Assembly: GCA_002299895.1 (NCBI GenBank)
Contig: DBOC01000006.1
Coordinates: forward strand, 1 to 64,000
Reading direction: 5' to 3'
Length of the DNA: 64,000 nt
Source of the DNA: Sphingomonadales bacterium UBA656
Lineage (GTDB): Bacteria; Pseudomonadota; Alphaproteobacteria; Sphingomonadales; Sphingomonadaceae
Shown here: one piece after another, positions 1 through 9,704 of the stretch
How the letters are laid out: every line of letters starts with the position of its first letter
How positions within the stretch are numbered: position 1 is the first letter of the stretch
Position numbers and translations under genes: made by a program
The notes under the pieces: model-generated
The model's input: the letters and a program-made list of their open reading frames with translations, nothing else
The model's database searches: none
Told to the model about the DNA's origin: nothing

Positions 1-115
1 CGCAATCTGGCAAAGTCCGTAACGGTGGAGTGAATTTGCGCAAAGATCGACCCCGAGGCGGATTTTTGCTGAGTATCAAGGTTGATTGGGCCCCCAGCGG
101 CTTTATGGATAATAT

Positions 116-241
116 ATGAGTACGCCCGCCAAAATGATCGTCATTTTTATCCTTTTGTGGATAGGCATACATTTGTTGCTTTATGGCTATCTGAGACGCC
201 GGATCGCCGCCGCCAAGCGCGATAAGGATGCGGAGGCATAG
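116..241 (+). CDS. Small single-span membrane protein (hypothetical)
   Basis: A 41-residue reading frame from ATG to TAG, too short for usual gene calls. Residues 7-25 are almost all hydrophobic (start MIVIFILLWIG) and are followed by a strongly basic tail with several Arg and Lys, the layout of a one-pass inner-membrane protein with a cytoplasmic C-terminus. No clear ribosome binding site is seen upstream, and I do not recognise the family. A terminator-like hairpin lies 45 bases downstream, so it would be a separate transcript from argD. It could be a chance frame; the membrane pattern and the following terminator are the only support. Confidence 0.4.
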   Translation: MSTPAKMIVIFILLWIGIHLLLYGYLRRRIAAAKRDKDAEA

Positions 242-285
242 CTTGATTTGCCATTTTCGCATGCCTATAGCGGAAAGGCAGAAAC

Positions 286-310
286 AAGCGGCCTCACGGG
301 GCCGCTTTTT
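286..310 (+). terminator. Rho-independent terminator upstream of argD
   Basis: A perfect 8-bp stem (AAGCGGCC and GGCCGCTT) with a six-base loop runs into five T residues. It sits between the small membrane-protein frame and argD and would end the upstream transcript, or could attenuate argD. Confidence 0.7.
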
Positions 311-354
311 GGCTTTTGGAATATGCCAAATATTTGGTCGGAAGGAACAAAACC

Positions 355-1542
355 ATGACGATTACGCCTTTGATGCCAGTCTATCCGCGCTGCGGCTTCC
401 GACCGGTCCGCGGTGAAGGCGCTTGGTTGATTTCTGAAGACGGCAGCCGCGCGCTGGATTTTGCCGCGGGCATCGCCGTGAATTTGCTGGGTCATGGTCA
501 TCCGCATCTGACCAAGGCCATTCAAGATCAGGCGGCGACGTTGATCCACGTATCGAACCTTTATGGCAGCCCGCAAGGCGAAGCCTTTGCCCAGCGGCTG
601 GTCGATACCACCTTTGCCGACACCGTGTTTTTCACCAATTCGGGTGCGGAAGCCGTCGAATGCGCCATCAAAACTGCGCGGGCTTATCATCAAAGCCAAG
701 GCAGCGACCGGTTTGAAATCATCACTTTCAAGAATGCCTTTCATGGCCGGACGATGGCGACGATTTCGGCAAGCAATCAGGAGAAGATGCATAAGGGCTT
801 CATGCCTTTGCTTGAAGGTTTCAAATATGTCGATTTCGATGATTTGGAAGGCGCAAAAGCCGCGATTGGACCAAAAACAGCAGCGTTTCTGGTTGAGCCC
901 ATTCAAGGCGAAGGCGGTGTCCGCCCGGCATCTGATGCCTTCATTCAGGGCTTGCGTGCGCTGGCGGACGCGCATGGTATCATGCTGATCCTGGATGAAG
1001 TGCAATGCGGCGTCGCGCGCTCCGGTACGCTTTATGCGTATGAACAATATGGCATCATTCCGGATATCATGGCGACGGCCAAGGGCCTGGGCGGCGGTTT
1101 TCCGGTCGGTGCATGCCTTGCCACCGAAGAGGCTGCACGCGGCATGGTCGTTGGCACCCATGGATCGACCTATGGCGGCAACCCATTTGCCATGGCGGCG
1201 TGTCAGGCGGTTTGGGATGTCGTCGCGAACGACGAATTCCTCGCGCAAGTGCGCTCAACCGGCGACAAGCTACGTTCCATGTTGGAGCAGTTTATCGGCA
1301 ATTATCCGGACCTGTTTACCGGTGTCCGCGGTAAGGGCCTGATGCTCGGTGTGATGATGACGCATGAAACCCGGCCCTTTGTGGCGCATTTGCGGGATAA
1401 TCATGGGCTGTTGCTGGTGGCGGCGGGTGACAACACCTTCCGTGTATTGCCACCGTTGAACATCGGTGATGCCGAAATCCAAACATGCATGGAAAAGCTG
1501 TCGGCGGGCGCCGCCAGCTACCAGATTCCGCAAGCCGCATGA
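355..1542 (+). CDS. argD: Acetylornithine aminotransferase
   Basis: PLP-dependent class III aminotransferase of about 395 residues that converts N-acetylglutamate semialdehyde to N-acetylornithine in arginine synthesis; in many bacteria it also serves as succinyldiaminopimelate aminotransferase. Visible family marks are the phosphate-binding [10 protein letters not shown], the PLP-ring LDEVQCGV with its Asp, and the Schiff-base lysine in [13 protein letters not shown]. The frame is open upstream to a TTG at 316, but ATG 355 is preferred because GGAAGGA lies nine bases before it and the protein then starts at the usual family position. The stop codon overlaps the argF start (ATGA), so the two are translationally coupled. 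Confidence 0.95.
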   Translation: MTITPLMPVYPRCGFRPVRGEGAWLISEDGSRALDFAAGIAVNLLGHGHPHLTKAIQDQAATLIHVSNLYGSPQGEAFAQRLVDTTFADTVFFTNSGAEAVECAIKTARAYHQSQGSDRFEIITFKNAFHGRTMATISASNQEKMHKGFMPLLEGFKYVDFDDLEGAKAAIGPKTAAFLVEPIQGEGGVRPASDAFIQGLRALADAHGIMLILDEVQCGVARSGTLYAYEQYGIIPDIMATAKGLGGGFPVGACLATEEAARGMVVGTHGSTYGGNPFAMAACQAVWDVVANDEFLAQVRSTGDKLRSMLEQFIGNYPDLFTGVRGKGLMLGVMMTHETRPFVAHLRDNHGLLLVAAGDNTFRVLPPLNIGDAEIQTCMEKLSAGAASYQIPQAA

Positions 1543-2465
1543 CGCGCCATTTCCTGAACTTGAGCGACGCTGGCGGTGATGCAATCGCCGCGATGCTGAA
1601 CGACGCCATCAATAGAAAAAATGCGCGCGCTGGCTGGCCAAAGGGCCAATCAGATGCCGATGCACCGCTTGCGGGCCACACGCTGGCGATGGTGTTTGAG
1701 AAAAATTCGACCCGCACGCGGACATCGTTTGAAATGGCGATGAAGCAATTGGGCGGTGACAGTATCTTTATGGCTTCGGGGCAGATGCAACTTGGCCGTG
1801 GGGAAACCATTGCTGACACGGCGCGGGTATTGTCCCGCTATGTCGATGCCATCATGATCCGTACCGATGACCATGATAAGGTTGAGGAACTGGCACATTA
1901 TGCCAGCGTGCCCGTGATCAACGGCCTCACCGATCTTTCGCATCCGTGTCAGATCGTCGCGGACCTTTTGACAGTGATGGAGCATAAGAAAGCGTTGCCG
2001 GGGCTGGAATTAGCGTGGCTTGGCGATGGCAATAATGTGCTGAATTCTTTGGTGGAGGCCGCTGGGTTATTTAAGTTCAACGTGCGCATTGCTGTTCCTG
2101 AAGGCTATGAAAGCGACAGCAATTTCATACAGGCGGCTAAAGCCGCTGGAGCCAATATCACGCTCACCCGCGATGCAGGCGAAGCTGTGGCGGGCGCCGA
2201 TGTTGTTGTCACCGACACATGGGTGTCTATGGGGCAGGAGCATGCCCATAACAAAATGGCGGCGATGATGCCATATCAGGTCAATGAACGCCTGATGGCT
2301 TTGGCGAAGGCCGATGCGAAATTCTTGCATTGCCTACCGGCGCATCGCGGCGAAGAAGTGACCGACGCTGTGATCGACGGGCCGCAGTCTGTCATTTGGG
2401 ATGAAGCGGAAAACCGCCTGCATGCGCAGAAATCGATCTTATTGTGGTGCCTCGGAAAATCCTAA
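1539..2465 (+). CDS. argF: Ornithine carbamoyltransferase
   Basis: Transfers a carbamoyl group from carbamoyl phosphate to ornithine, giving citrulline (arginine pathway, cytoplasm). The 308-residue protein has the carbamoyl-phosphate motif STRTRTSFE near residue 55, the HPCQ motif in the middle and the ornithine-binding [10 protein letters not shown] near the end, all standard for OTCases. An in-frame ATG exists at 1485 inside argD, but the ATG at 1539 overlapping the argD stop gives the normal family N-terminus. Its stop codon overlaps the hslO start by one base (TAATG), so argD-argF-hslO form one operon. Confidence 0.96.
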   Translation: MTRHFLNLSDAGGDAIAAMLNDAINRKNARAGWPKGQSDADAPLAGHTLAMVFEKNSTRTRTSFEMAMKQLGGDSIFMASGQMQLGRGETIADTARVLSRYVDAIMIRTDDHDKVEELAHYASVPVINGLTDLSHPCQIVADLLTVMEHKKALPGLELAWLGDGNNVLNSLVEAAGLFKFNVRIAVPEGYESDSNFIQAAKAAGANITLTRDAGEAVAGADVVVTDTWVSMGQEHAHNKMAAMMPYQVNERLMALAKADAKFLHCLPAHRGEEVTDAVIDGPQSVIWDEAENRLHAQKSILLWCLGKS

Positions 2466-3385
2466 TGGCCGAGCAATCGGAAACATTATCTAATCAGCCT
2501 TTGCGCTTTTCCATACCGACACGCGATGCGCGTGGACGGCTGGTACGTTTGGATGATGTGCTTGGAGAAATTTTGGCGGCGCATGCTTATCCGCCGGTGA
2601 TTGAACGGACATTGGCGGAGGCTTTAGTTTTGACGGCGCTGCTTGGCGCATCGTTGAAGGAGCCGGGCAGCCAGCTCACGTTGCAAACGCAGACGGAAAA
2701 AGGCGCAATCCGCTTATTGGCCTGCGACTATAAGGACGGCGCATTGCGCGGCTATGCGCAGTTTGATGCCGCGACTGCCGCTGCCTTGCCGCACAACGCG
2801 ACATTATCGGGGGTCTTCGGGGAAGGCTATCTCGCGATCACTTTTGACCGGATGAAGCCAGCCAGCGAGGGCGGGGGTCGTTATCAGGGGATTGTCCCGC
2901 TTGAAGGCGAAACATTGGCGGATGCGGCGCAGAGCTATTTCGTGCAATCCGAACAAATCCCGACCTTCATTCGTGTCGCTGTCGACCATGTCGATGGCCG
3001 CTGTGTTGCGGGTGGTTTGCTGGTTCAGCATTTACCAGAGGGTGAGGAAGGTCGCGAGCGGTTGCATGTGCGGCTCGACCATCCCGAATGGGAGCATGTC
3101 GAAGTCATGTCTTCGACTATCGCCGCTGCAGAACTTGCCGACCCGGCGCTTCCGCTTGAGGAAATCGTTTGGCGATTGTTCCATGAAGAAAAAGAAGTAC
3201 GGATTGAACAAGGCGATCTTCTGTCCAAAGGCTGCCGCTGCGACCCTGTGCACATTCGCGATGTTATTGCCAAATTTTCGGCAGCCGACCGCGCCGAAAT
3301 GGCCGATGGCGCCGGAGACATTGTAGTGGACTGCGAATTTTGTTCGCGCCGGTTCCCAATAAGCCTTGCCAGTTTTAACAACTGA
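2465..3385 (+). CDS. hslO: Hsp33 redox-regulated chaperone
   Basis: Cytoplasmic holdase chaperone that is switched on by oxidation. The 306-residue protein ends in the zinc-binding redox switch of the family: CxC at residues 257/259 and CxxC at 290/293. The N-terminal body is a normal HSP33 fold domain in length. Start chosen at the ATG overlapping the argF stop; an upstream in-frame start at 2444 would lie within argF. Linkage of hslO to argF is common in sphingomonads and relatives as I recall. A nested hairpin without a T tract follows the stop. Confidence 0.94.
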   Translation: MAEQSETLSNQPLRFSIPTRDARGRLVRLDDVLGEILAAHAYPPVIERTLAEALVLTALLGASLKEPGSQLTLQTQTEKGAIRLLACDYKDGALRGYAQFDAATAAALPHNATLSGVFGEGYLAITFDRMKPASEGGGRYQGIVPLEGETLADAAQSYFVQSEQIPTFIRVAVDHVDGRCVAGGLLVQHLPEGEEGRERLHVRLDHPEWEHVEVMSSTIAAAELADPALPLEEIVWRLFHEEKEVRIEQGDLLSKGCRCDPVHIRDVIAKFSAADRAEMADGAGDIVVDCEFCSRRFPISLASFNN

Positions 3386-3392
3386 ACTGCAC

Positions 3393-3423
3393 ATCAACGA
3401 CGGCAGCGTTCTGCATCGTTGAT
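3393..3423 (+). other. Nested perfect hairpin after hslO
   Basis: An outer 8-bp stem (ATCAACGA at 3393-3400, TCGTTGAT at 3416-3423) encloses an inner 4-bp stem (GCAG, loop CGTT, CTGC). It starts seven bases after the hslO stop. There is no T tract, so it may protect the mRNA 3' end or act with Rho rather than be an intrinsic terminator. Confidence 0.45.
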
Positions 3424-3522
3424 CCGCTGCATAGTATCGTGCAAAACATTGCAAATGATGTTATGTGGACATCGAAAAACATGTCGATGCGCTGTATAAA
3501 ATTGGTTTGCGGACAATAGCTT

Positions 3523-3927
3523 ATGAATAATGCTTTCCTTCTTTATGCCTTCCCCGGTGCGCTTTTGCTTTCGTTGGCGGCGGCGGGCGTTGCAAAACCA
3601 GATGGCGATATGGCGTTGCTGGATTCACTCGATCGCGGGATGTGGCAGTTACGACAAACAGGTGGGAATATACCGGCTTCCAAAATCTGCCTTGGTAAAT
3701 CGGAAAGCCTGACGCAGATTCAACATAACGGCTTAGCGTGCGATCAATATGTCGTGCGTTCGAGTGCAAATTCCCTAACGGTCAGTTACAGCTGCGCGGG
3801 GCACGGTCAGGGTTTGACGATTATCCGTAAGGAAACCAACCGGATCATCCATATCCAATCGCAAGGCATTGAAAATAATGCGCCATTTTCGTTTTCTGCG
3901 GAGGGCCGCAGAACTGGGCCGTGTTAA
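3523..3927 (+). CDS. Exported DUF3617-like protein
   Basis: A 134-residue protein with an N-terminal hydrophobic signal-like segment (residues 3-22, ending AAAGVA), so probably periplasmic or lipid-free exported. The mature part has the layout I associate with DUF3617 proteins of sphingomonads: a GMWQLR strand at the start, then KxCL, a second Cys in the middle (LACDQY), and YSCAGHGQG with a third Cys. Function of this family is not known. It is a single-gene unit, flanked by the hslO hairpin and its own terminator. The family assignment rests on pattern memory and is tentative. Confidence 0.7.
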   Translation: MNNAFLLYAFPGALLLSLAAAGVAKPDGDMALLDSLDRGMWQLRQTGGNIPASKICLGKSESLTQIQHNGLACDQYVVRSSANSLTVSYSCAGHGQGLTIIRKETNRIIHIQSQGIENNAPFSFSAEGRRTGPC

Positions 3928-4049
3928 TCGCATCATTTCTTTGAATGGCGCAATGGCCGTTCATCAATCATTTACTATTTTGGTTCTATGAAGATGTGTG
4001 CGTCTCCAAAGAGACATGCTTCCCTCCCCGATGGCTGAGAAGCCTAACC

Positions 4050-4086
4050 TGGGCCGCTGCTGAAAAGCTGAGCGGCCCAATTTTTT
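4050..4086 (+). terminator. Rho-independent terminator after the DUF3617-like gene
   Basis: A perfect 9-bp stem TGGGCCGCT / AGCGGCCCA with a 12-base loop (itself able to pair AGC/GCT) is followed by A and six T. It points in the + direction and lies at the end of the convergent gcdH gene, whose stop codon uses part of the T tract. Confidence 0.8.
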
Positions 4087-5269
4087 AGAACGCCGCTATC
4101 CCCGTAATGGCGCGGCCCAATATCAGCGCGTGCACATCATGTGCGCCTTCATAAGTGTTGACCGTTTCAAGGTTCACCATGTGGCGCATGACCTGATATT
4201 CCTCGCTAATGCCGTTGCCGCCATGCATGTCACGGGCAGCGCGGGCGATATCGAGCGCTTTGCCGACATTGTTGCGCTTGACGATAGAAATCATGTCCGG
4301 CGCAAGCTGGCCTTCGTCCATCAAGCGGCCAACACGCAGCGATGCCTGAAGCCCCATGGCGATATCGGTCATCATATCGGCCAGCTTCTTTTGATATAAT
4401 TGGTTGGCGGCAAGCGGTTTGCCAAATTGGTGGCGATCAAGGCCATATTGGCGCGCCGCGTGCATGCAGAATTCAGCTGCACCCAAGGCGCCCCAACTGA
4501 TACCGTACCGGGCACGGTTGAGGCAGCCGAACGGGCCTTTTAGCCCTTGCACATCGGGCAATAACGCGTCTTCGCCGACTTCGACATTGTCCATGATAAT
4601 CATGCCCGTGGTCGATGCGCGTAGCGACAGCTTCCCCTGAATTTTAGGCGCGGTGAGGCCCTTCATGCCCTTTTCAAGCACAAAGCCGCGAATGCCGCCG
4701 CCATGGGCTTCGGATTTTGCCCAGACGACAAAAACATCAGCAAAGGGCGCATTCGAAATCCATGTTTTCGATCCATTGATGACATAGCCGCCATCAACCT
4801 TTTTGGCGAAGGTACGCATGCCCGCTGGGTCCGATCCCGCATCCGGTTCCGTCAGGCCAAAGCAGCCGATCAACGTGCCAGCAGCCAGACCCGGAAGATA
4901 TTTGCGCCTTTGTTCTTCTGAGCCATAGGCATAGATCGGATGCATGACGAGCGACGACTGCACCGACGCCATCGACCGATATCCTGAGTCGACCCGCTCA
5001 ATTTCGCGCGCGATCAGCCCGTAAGCGACATAAGACGCGCCAGCGCCGCCATATGCCTCCGGTATGGTTGCGCCAAGCAGGCCGGTTTGTCCCATCAACG
5101 GGAATAATTCCGGCGCGTCAGATTCGGTCCGATAGGCATCGATAACGCGCGGCTGCAACTCGCTTTGCGCAAAGGCGTGCGCGCTATCGCGGATCATGCG
5201 TTCGTCTTCGGTCAGTTGGTCCTCCAGACGAAAAGGGTCAGACCAATCGAATGCTGCCAAATCAGCCAT
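4085..5269 (-). CDS. gcdH: Glutaryl-CoA dehydrogenase
   Basis: Acyl-CoA dehydrogenase that oxidises and decarboxylates glutaryl-CoA to crotonyl-CoA, a late step of lysine and tryptophan breakdown; electrons go to ETF. The 394-residue protein has the family FAD/substrate motif [22 protein letters not shown], and the C-terminal [18 protein letters not shown], which carries the catalytic Glu (about residue 374) and is typical of glutaryl-CoA rather than short-chain acyl-CoA dehydrogenases. The frame is open far upstream into the opposite gene, but ATG 5269 follows GGAG at good spacing and gives the normal start. It is divergent from amaB, another lysine-degradation gene, with a shared 145-base promoter region. 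Confidence 0.93.
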   Translation of the reverse strand: MADLAAFDWSDPFRLEDQLTEDERMIRDSAHAFAQSELQPRVIDAYRTESDAPELFPLMGQTGLLGATIPEAYGGAGASYVAYGLIAREIERVDSGYRSMASVQSSLVMHPIYAYGSEEQRRKYLPGLAAGTLIGCFGLTEPDAGSDPAGMRTFAKKVDGGYVINGSKTWISNAPFADVFVVWAKSEAHGGGIRGFVLEKGMKGLTAPKIQGKLSLRASTTGMIIMDNVEVGEDALLPDVQGLKGPFGCLNRARYGISWGALGAAEFCMHAARQYGLDRHQFGKPLAANQLYQKKLADMMTDIAMGLQASLRVGRLMDEGQLAPDMISIVKRNNVGKALDIARAARDMHGGNGISEEYQVMRHMVNLETVNTYEGAHDVHALILGRAITGIAAF

Positions 5270-5335
5270 TTTTATCTCCATTGGGAAGGCCAGCTGAATA
5301 GCGACCTGCGCGCCCTTTGCCTTTATAAGCGTGCG

Positions 5336-5356
5336 GGCAAGACAGCAAGTCTTGCC
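5336..5356. promoter_or_regulatory. 21-base palindrome between gcdH and amaB
   Basis: Perfect inverted repeat with 8-base arms (GGCAAGAC at 5336-5343, GTCTTGCC at 5349-5356) around AGCAA. It lies in the short divergent promoter region of two lysine-degradation genes, a natural place for one operator controlling both. It could instead be a leader hairpin of amaB. Confidence 0.5.
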
Positions 5357-5414
5357 ATCAACTCTGCGCCTTGCCATGCGTTGTGGGACTGCAGAATAAA
5401 GACTGGGGAATAAA

Positions 5415-6908
5415 ATGGCATTAGCCGCCGAAACGAAAACGCTTCTCGAAACGCTGGGCTGCATCATTGATGGCGGTGACCTTGCTGTGCACAGTCCAAT
5501 TGATGGCAGTCGTATCGGGACGGTGGTGACTGCGACAGTCGACGACGTCAACGACGCCGTTGAAAAATCAAACGCGGCCTTTCTAACGTGGCGCAATGTC
5601 CCCGCGCCGCGCCGTGGCGAGCTGGTCCGCTTATTTGGCAATGCCTTGCGTGCACAAAAACAGGACCTTGCCCGTCTTGTCACCCTAGATTGCGGAAAGC
5701 CGCTGTCGGAAGGACTTGGCGAAGTGCAGGAGATGATCGACATTTGCGATTTTGCCGTCGGCCTTTCGCGGCAATTGCATGGCCTGACCATCGCTAGCGA
5801 GCGGCCCGGCCACCGGATGATGGAACAATGGCATCCGCTGGGCCCCGTGCTGGTCATTTCCGCATTTAACTTCCCGGTCGCAGTGTGGGCGTGGAACGCC
5901 GCTTTGGCATTGGTGTGTGGCAACAGCGTCATTTGGAAACCATCGGAAAAAACACCGCTGACGGCGGCTGCGGTCCAAGCCATTTTTGAAAAAGCGGTTG
6001 CTGCTTTCGGCGATGCACCGGCGCATCTGTCGCAAGTCGTTCAGGGTGGACGCGATATAGGGGCTGCATTGGTTGCCGATCCGCGCATTGCACTCATCTC
6101 GGCCACAGGCAGCACGGAAATGGGCCGAAAGGTCGGGCAAGTGGCCGCGGCTCGTTTTGCCAAAACCATTCTTGAATTGGGCGGAAATAACGCCGCGATT
6201 ATCAGCGACAAAGCCGACCTTGCGCTGGCGCTACGCGGTGTGTTGTTCTCGGCATTTGGCACCAGTGGTCAAAGATGCACCAGCTTACGCCGGTTGTTCG
6301 TGCATGACGCGATCTATGACAATTTCGTCAGCGCGCTTAATTCGGCCAGCGGATCGATAGCGGTTGGGGATCCGCTGGACGGCAATAATCTGGCAGGTCC
6401 GTTGATTGACGAGGCTGCTTTTGCGGGCATGCAAACAGCGCTTGATGAAGCAAAGGTACTTGGCGGACATATTATCGGCGGCGAACGTATGGCGATGGAC
6501 GGCGTCTATGTCCGCCCCGCTTTGGTCGAAATGCCCGGCCATATTGGTCCAGCGTTACGCGAGACCTTCGCGCCGATACTCTATATTTTCCGTTATCATG
6601 ATTTGGCGCAGGCCATTGCCTTGCAAAACAGCGTCGGTGCAGGATTGTCATCCTCCATATTCTCAACCGACATGCGCGAATGCGAACTATTCTTGTCTGC
6701 CGAAGGTAGCGATTGCGGCATTGCCAATGTTAACATCGGCACGTCTGGCGCGGAAATTGGCGGCGCATTTGGCGGAGAAAAGGAAACCGGCGGCGGCCGC
6801 GAGTCCGGTTCGGACGCGTGGAAGGCCTATATGCGCCGGGCGACGAATACGATAAATTACTCGGACAATCTGCCACTTGCGCAAGGGGTGACATTCGACA
6901 TAGGCTGA
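5415..6908 (+). CDS. amaB: Alpha-aminoadipate semialdehyde dehydrogenase (ALDH7 family)
   Basis: NAD-dependent aldehyde dehydrogenase of 497 residues that oxidises 2-aminoadipate 6-semialdehyde (or its cyclic form) to 2-aminoadipate in lysine degradation. The C-terminal signature with [20 protein letters not shown] and the following [17 protein letters not shown] is close to diagnostic for the antiquitin/ALDH7 group. The catalytic Cys sits in [10 protein letters not shown] and the general-base Glu in [10 protein letters not shown] 5415 follows a weak GGGGAATAAA. Pairing with divergent gcdH fits a lysine to glutaryl-CoA route whose middle steps are outside the window. Confidence 0.9.
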   Translation: MALAAETKTLLETLGCIIDGGDLAVHSPIDGSRIGTVVTATVDDVNDAVEKSNAAFLTWRNVPAPRRGELVRLFGNALRAQKQDLARLVTLDCGKPLSEGLGEVQEMIDICDFAVGLSRQLHGLTIASERPGHRMMEQWHPLGPVLVISAFNFPVAVWAWNAALALVCGNSVIWKPSEKTPLTAAAVQAIFEKAVAAFGDAPAHLSQVVQGGRDIGAALVADPRIALISATGSTEMGRKVGQVAAARFAKTILELGGNNAAIISDKADLALALRGVLFSAFGTSGQRCTSLRRLFVHDAIYDNFVSALNSASGSIAVGDPLDGNNLAGPLIDEAAFAGMQTALDEAKVLGGHIIGGERMAMDGVYVRPALVEMPGHIGPALRETFAPILYIFRYHDLAQAIALQNSVGAGLSSSIFSTDMRECELFLSAEGSDCGIANVNIGTSGAEIGGAFGGEKETGGGRESGSDAWKAYMRRATNTINYSDNLPLAQGVTFDIG

Positions 6909-6927
6909 ACACCTAGAGGAGAACGAA

Positions 6928-8382
6928 ATGCGGGTTGATAAACTGCCGCCAGTGAAAGCAACGCTGCAACCGAGCAACCATCCTTATCTCAATGGGGCGT
7001 GGACGCCGCAGCATGAGGAGGTAACCGCAACCGACCTTGATGTCATCGAGGGCCGCATTCCCGACGACATTGACGGTGTTTATTTGCGCAACACCGAAAA
7101 CCAGTTGCATCAACCGTTGGGACGTTACCACCCGTTTGACGGCGATGGCATGATACACCAGATTGATTTTTCCGGTGGCAAGGCAAGCTATCGCAACCGT
7201 TTTGTTCGCACGCGTTGCTTTCAGGCCGAGCAGGATGCGGGCGAATCCTTATGGGGCGGGCTGATGGATAAAGCGGGCGTGTCCAAGCGCCCAGGCTTTG
7301 GCGCGCATGGTAGCCTGAAGGATTCCTCGAGCACTGATATCATTGTGCACGCGGGCAAGGCTGTCTCTACTTTCTACCAATGTGGGGAGGGTTATGTGCT
7401 TGACCCCGCAACACTAGAGCAAGAGGGCGTGGCGTCCTGGGTTCCGCTGGATGGTATTTCCGCGCACCCTAAGGTGGACGAACGTACTGGCGAATTATTG
7501 TTCTTCAACTATTCCAAGCACGCGCCTTATATGCATTATGGCGTCGTTGATAGCAGTGGGAAGTTGGCGCATTATGTGCCCATCCCGCTGCCGGGGCCGC
7601 GCCTACCGCATGACATGATGTTCACGCAAAACTGGTCGATATTGTGCGACTTCCCGTTGTTCTGGGACGAAGAATTGCTGAAGCGCAATATCCATGTAAC
7701 GCGTTTGCATGAAGGGATGCCGTCGCGCTTTGCGCTCATTCCGCGTTATGGGCAGCCCGAGGATATTCGATGGTTTGAGGCAGATCCGACCTTCGTCCTG
7801 CACTTCATCAATGCCTATGAAGATGGCGACGAAATCATACTCGACGGCTATTTCGAAGAAGACCCTTATCCGCCACCACTCGAAAATGCGGACGGCTATG
7901 GTCATATGATGGCGTATGTCGACGAACATAGCTTCAAGCCAAAGCTGCACCGCTGGCGGTTTAACTTGGCTGATGGCACGACACGCGAAGAGCGGCTGGA
8001 CGACCGCATTCTTGAATTCGGGATGATGAACCAGCGCTATCTCGGACACCCTTATCGTTATGCCTATAGCACCACGTCCAAGCCCGGCTGGTTCCTGTTT
8101 AACGGCTTTGTGAAGCATGACATGGTCACGGGCGAGTCATGGTCGATAGAGCTTCCTGAAGGGCGCTACGGCAGTGAGGCGCCCTTTGCCCCCCGCGTCG
8201 GAGCGGTCGACGAAGATGATGGCTATCTCGTCAGCTTTGTGACCGACGAAAATCTCGGGACATCGGAATGCATATTGATCGACTGCAAACGCTTTGCAGA
8301 AGGGCCCGTGTGCCGCATTGCCCTGCCGCATAAGATCAGCAGCGGCACCCATGCGCATTGGGCGGATCGCTCGGTCCTTTAA
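6928..8382 (+). CDS. Carotenoid oxygenase family (RPE65/CCD-type) enzyme
   Basis: A 484-residue non-haem iron dioxygenase of the carotenoid/stilbene cleavage family. The four iron-ligand histidines can be placed in the expected blocks: ISAHPKVD, RLPHDMMFT, FVLHFINAYED and the C-terminal GTHAHWADR; the N-terminal DGVYLRNTENQ and FDGDGMIHQ blocks also match. ATG 6928 has a strong AGGAGA site. It starts only 19 bases after amaB and so may be co-transcribed with it, although no lysine role is known for the family. Substrate (apocarotenoid, lignostilbene or other aromatic alkene) cannot be told from sequence. Confidence 0.88.
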   Translation: MRVDKLPPVKATLQPSNHPYLNGAWTPQHEEVTATDLDVIEGRIPDDIDGVYLRNTENQLHQPLGRYHPFDGDGMIHQIDFSGGKASYRNRFVRTRCFQAEQDAGESLWGGLMDKAGVSKRPGFGAHGSLKDSSSTDIIVHAGKAVSTFYQCGEGYVLDPATLEQEGVASWVPLDGISAHPKVDERTGELLFFNYSKHAPYMHYGVVDSSGKLAHYVPIPLPGPRLPHDMMFTQNWSILCDFPLFWDEELLKRNIHVTRLHEGMPSRFALIPRYGQPEDIRWFEADPTFVLHFINAYEDGDEIILDGYFEEDPYPPPLENADGYGHMMAYVDEHSFKPKLHRWRFNLADGTTREERLDDRILEFGMMNQRYLGHPYRYAYSTTSKPGWFLFNGFVKHDMVTGESWSIELPEGRYGSEAPFAPRVGAVDEDDGYLVSFVTDENLGTSECILIDCKRFAEGPVCRIALPHKISSGTHAHWADRSVL

Positions 8383-8426
8383 CGCGACGTTGTTTCTGGA
8401 AAACGACGTTGGTGACCGGTTTGGAT

Positions 8427-8503
8427 TGGCGCGCCCTACAGGAGTCGAACCTGTGGCCTCAAGATTAGAAGTCTCGCGCTCTATCCAGCTGAGCTAAGGG
8501 CGC
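8427..8503 (-). tRNA. tRNA-Arg (anticodon UCU)
   Basis: Reading the minus strand gives a full cloverleaf: 7-bp acceptor GCGCCCT/AGGGCGC, D arm with AGCTCAGCTGGATAGAGC, anticodon arm CGAGA-CTTCTAA-TCTTG with anticodon TCT, and T arm ACAGG-TTCGACT-CCTGT. The discriminator G and 3' CCA (8427-8429) are encoded. It reads AGA codons, which are rare in this window. Confidence 0.97.
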
Positions 8504-8561
8504 GCGCTGGTTCGTGCAATAACGGCTTTGCGCGCGAACGCAAAGCTGCTTATGTCAGTTT

Positions 8562-9293
8562 ATGCAAGACAAGCTTATTATCTCTCGGAGCGCAAGCGAC
8601 CTCACTGGTCGCCAGTTTCGCTATTATGATTTCGTCATGGCGGCCTTTGTCGCCATTTTGTTGCTCTCGAATATCATTGGCGCGGCGAAGCCTGCGGCGG
8701 TCACGATATCTGGTGCGCAATGGATTTTTGGCGCTGGGATATTATTCTTCCCATTGGGCTACGTCATTGGTGACGTGCTGACCGAAGTCTATGGCTATGC
8801 GCGTGCACGCCGCGTTATCTGGGTCGGCTTTGCGGCGCTGTTGTTCATGGCGTTTATGAGCTGGGTAGTCGTCGCCCTGCCGCCTGCACCCGGTTGGGAT
8901 GGGCAGGCGGCGTATGAAAGCGTTTTTGGGCAGGTTTGGCGGATCGTCATTGCATCGATTACGGCATTTTGGGCGGGCGAGTTCGTGAACAGCTATGTTA
9001 TGGCGCGGATGAAGGTTTGGACCGCGGGAAAGCATTTATGGTCGCGCACCATTGGCTCGACGATTGTGGGGCAGGGCATCGATAGCCTCATTTTTTACCC
9101 GCTGGCTTTTTGGGGGACGTGGAGCAACGAGCAGGTCATCAGCGTTATGATTACCAACTGGTTGTTGAAAGTGGGCTGGGAAGTTGTCCTGACGCCCGTC
9201 ACTTATGGCGTCGTTGGCTGGCTAAAGCGTAAAGAAGGCGTCGAGGTTTTTGACGAGGGAACGGATTTCTCACCCTTCAAAACTAAAGTTTAG
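8562..9293 (+). CDS. yhhQ: Queuosine precursor transporter, VUT family
   Basis: A 243-residue inner-membrane protein with about six hydrophobic segments. Family marks are LLLSNIIGAK-like text near residue 35, the acidic motif GYVIGDVLTEVYGYARARRVIW, and AFWAGEFVNSYVMARMK; these match the COG1738/YhhQ family, which imports 7-cyano-7-deazaguanine or related queuosine precursors. It lies downstream of the opposite-strand tRNA gene. The next gene begins six bases later and is probably co-transcribed. Confidence 0.88.
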   Translation: MQDKLIISRSASDLTGRQFRYYDFVMAAFVAILLLSNIIGAAKPAAVTISGAQWIFGAGILFFPLGYVIGDVLTEVYGYARARRVIWVGFAALLFMAFMSWVVVALPPAPGWDGQAAYESVFGQVWRIVIASITAFWAGEFVNSYVMARMKVWTAGKHLWSRTIGSTIVGQGIDSLIFYPLAFWGTWSNEQVISVMITNWLLKVGWEVVLTPVTYGVVGWLKRKEGVEVFDEGTDFSPFKTKV

Positions 9294-9299
9294 GACGTC

Positions 9300-9704
9300 A
9301 TGCAGGACCGCTTACAGCTTTTGGTCGAACATTGGGTCAGCTATAAAATCTGGCTGATCGACACAGTCGGCCTGACCAATGATGCGATGCATGTTCATGG
9401 CGCGCTTCTGATTTTATGCGTATCCGCGATATTATTGCGGCGGCGACCCGATAACCTGTGGTGCTGGTTAATCGTGTTTTTAGCAGAGTTGTTCAACGAA
9501 TATGCTGATTTGCGCGGAACCGCACCCGGCGAGGCTACAATCGATGCAGCCTTGCACGATATTTACAACACGATGTTTTGGCCGACGTTCATCTTGATAT
9601 TGGGACGTTTCTTATTCCCGCGAAAGAATGGGGATGTCGTTAACCCCGCCGCGCCCTCAAGCGATTTGCCGCAACAGCCCCTCGAACAAGCGACGTCCGT
9701 CTGA
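9300..9704 (+). CDS. Small membrane protein of unknown function
   Basis: A 134-residue protein with three likely membrane segments (about residues 32-46, 52-68 and 90-105), separated by short loops with His (MHVHG) and acidic residues (ELFNEYADL). The C-terminal 25 residues are polar. I do not recognise the family; the layout is loosely like VanZ-type small membrane proteins but no firm motif supports that. It begins six bases after yhhQ with AGGA before ATG, and its last 48 bases overlap the 3' end of convergent purQ. Confidence 0.7.
   Translation: MQDRLQLLVEHWVSYKIWLIDTVGLTNDAMHVHGALLILCVSAILLRRRPDNLWCWLIVFLAELFNEYADLRGTAPGEATIDAALHDIYNTMFWPTFILILGRFLFPRKNGDVVNPAAPSSDLPQQPLEQATSV

Noticed and set aside
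1..33. Possible tail of an upstream gene (frame ending TGA at 31-33)
   Set aside because: Only ten codons are visible, which is too little to support a call.
265..1248. Minus-strand frame of 327 residues opposite argD
   Set aside because: It lies fully inside argD, has an Arg/His-rich composition with no family motif, and is a codon-bias shadow.
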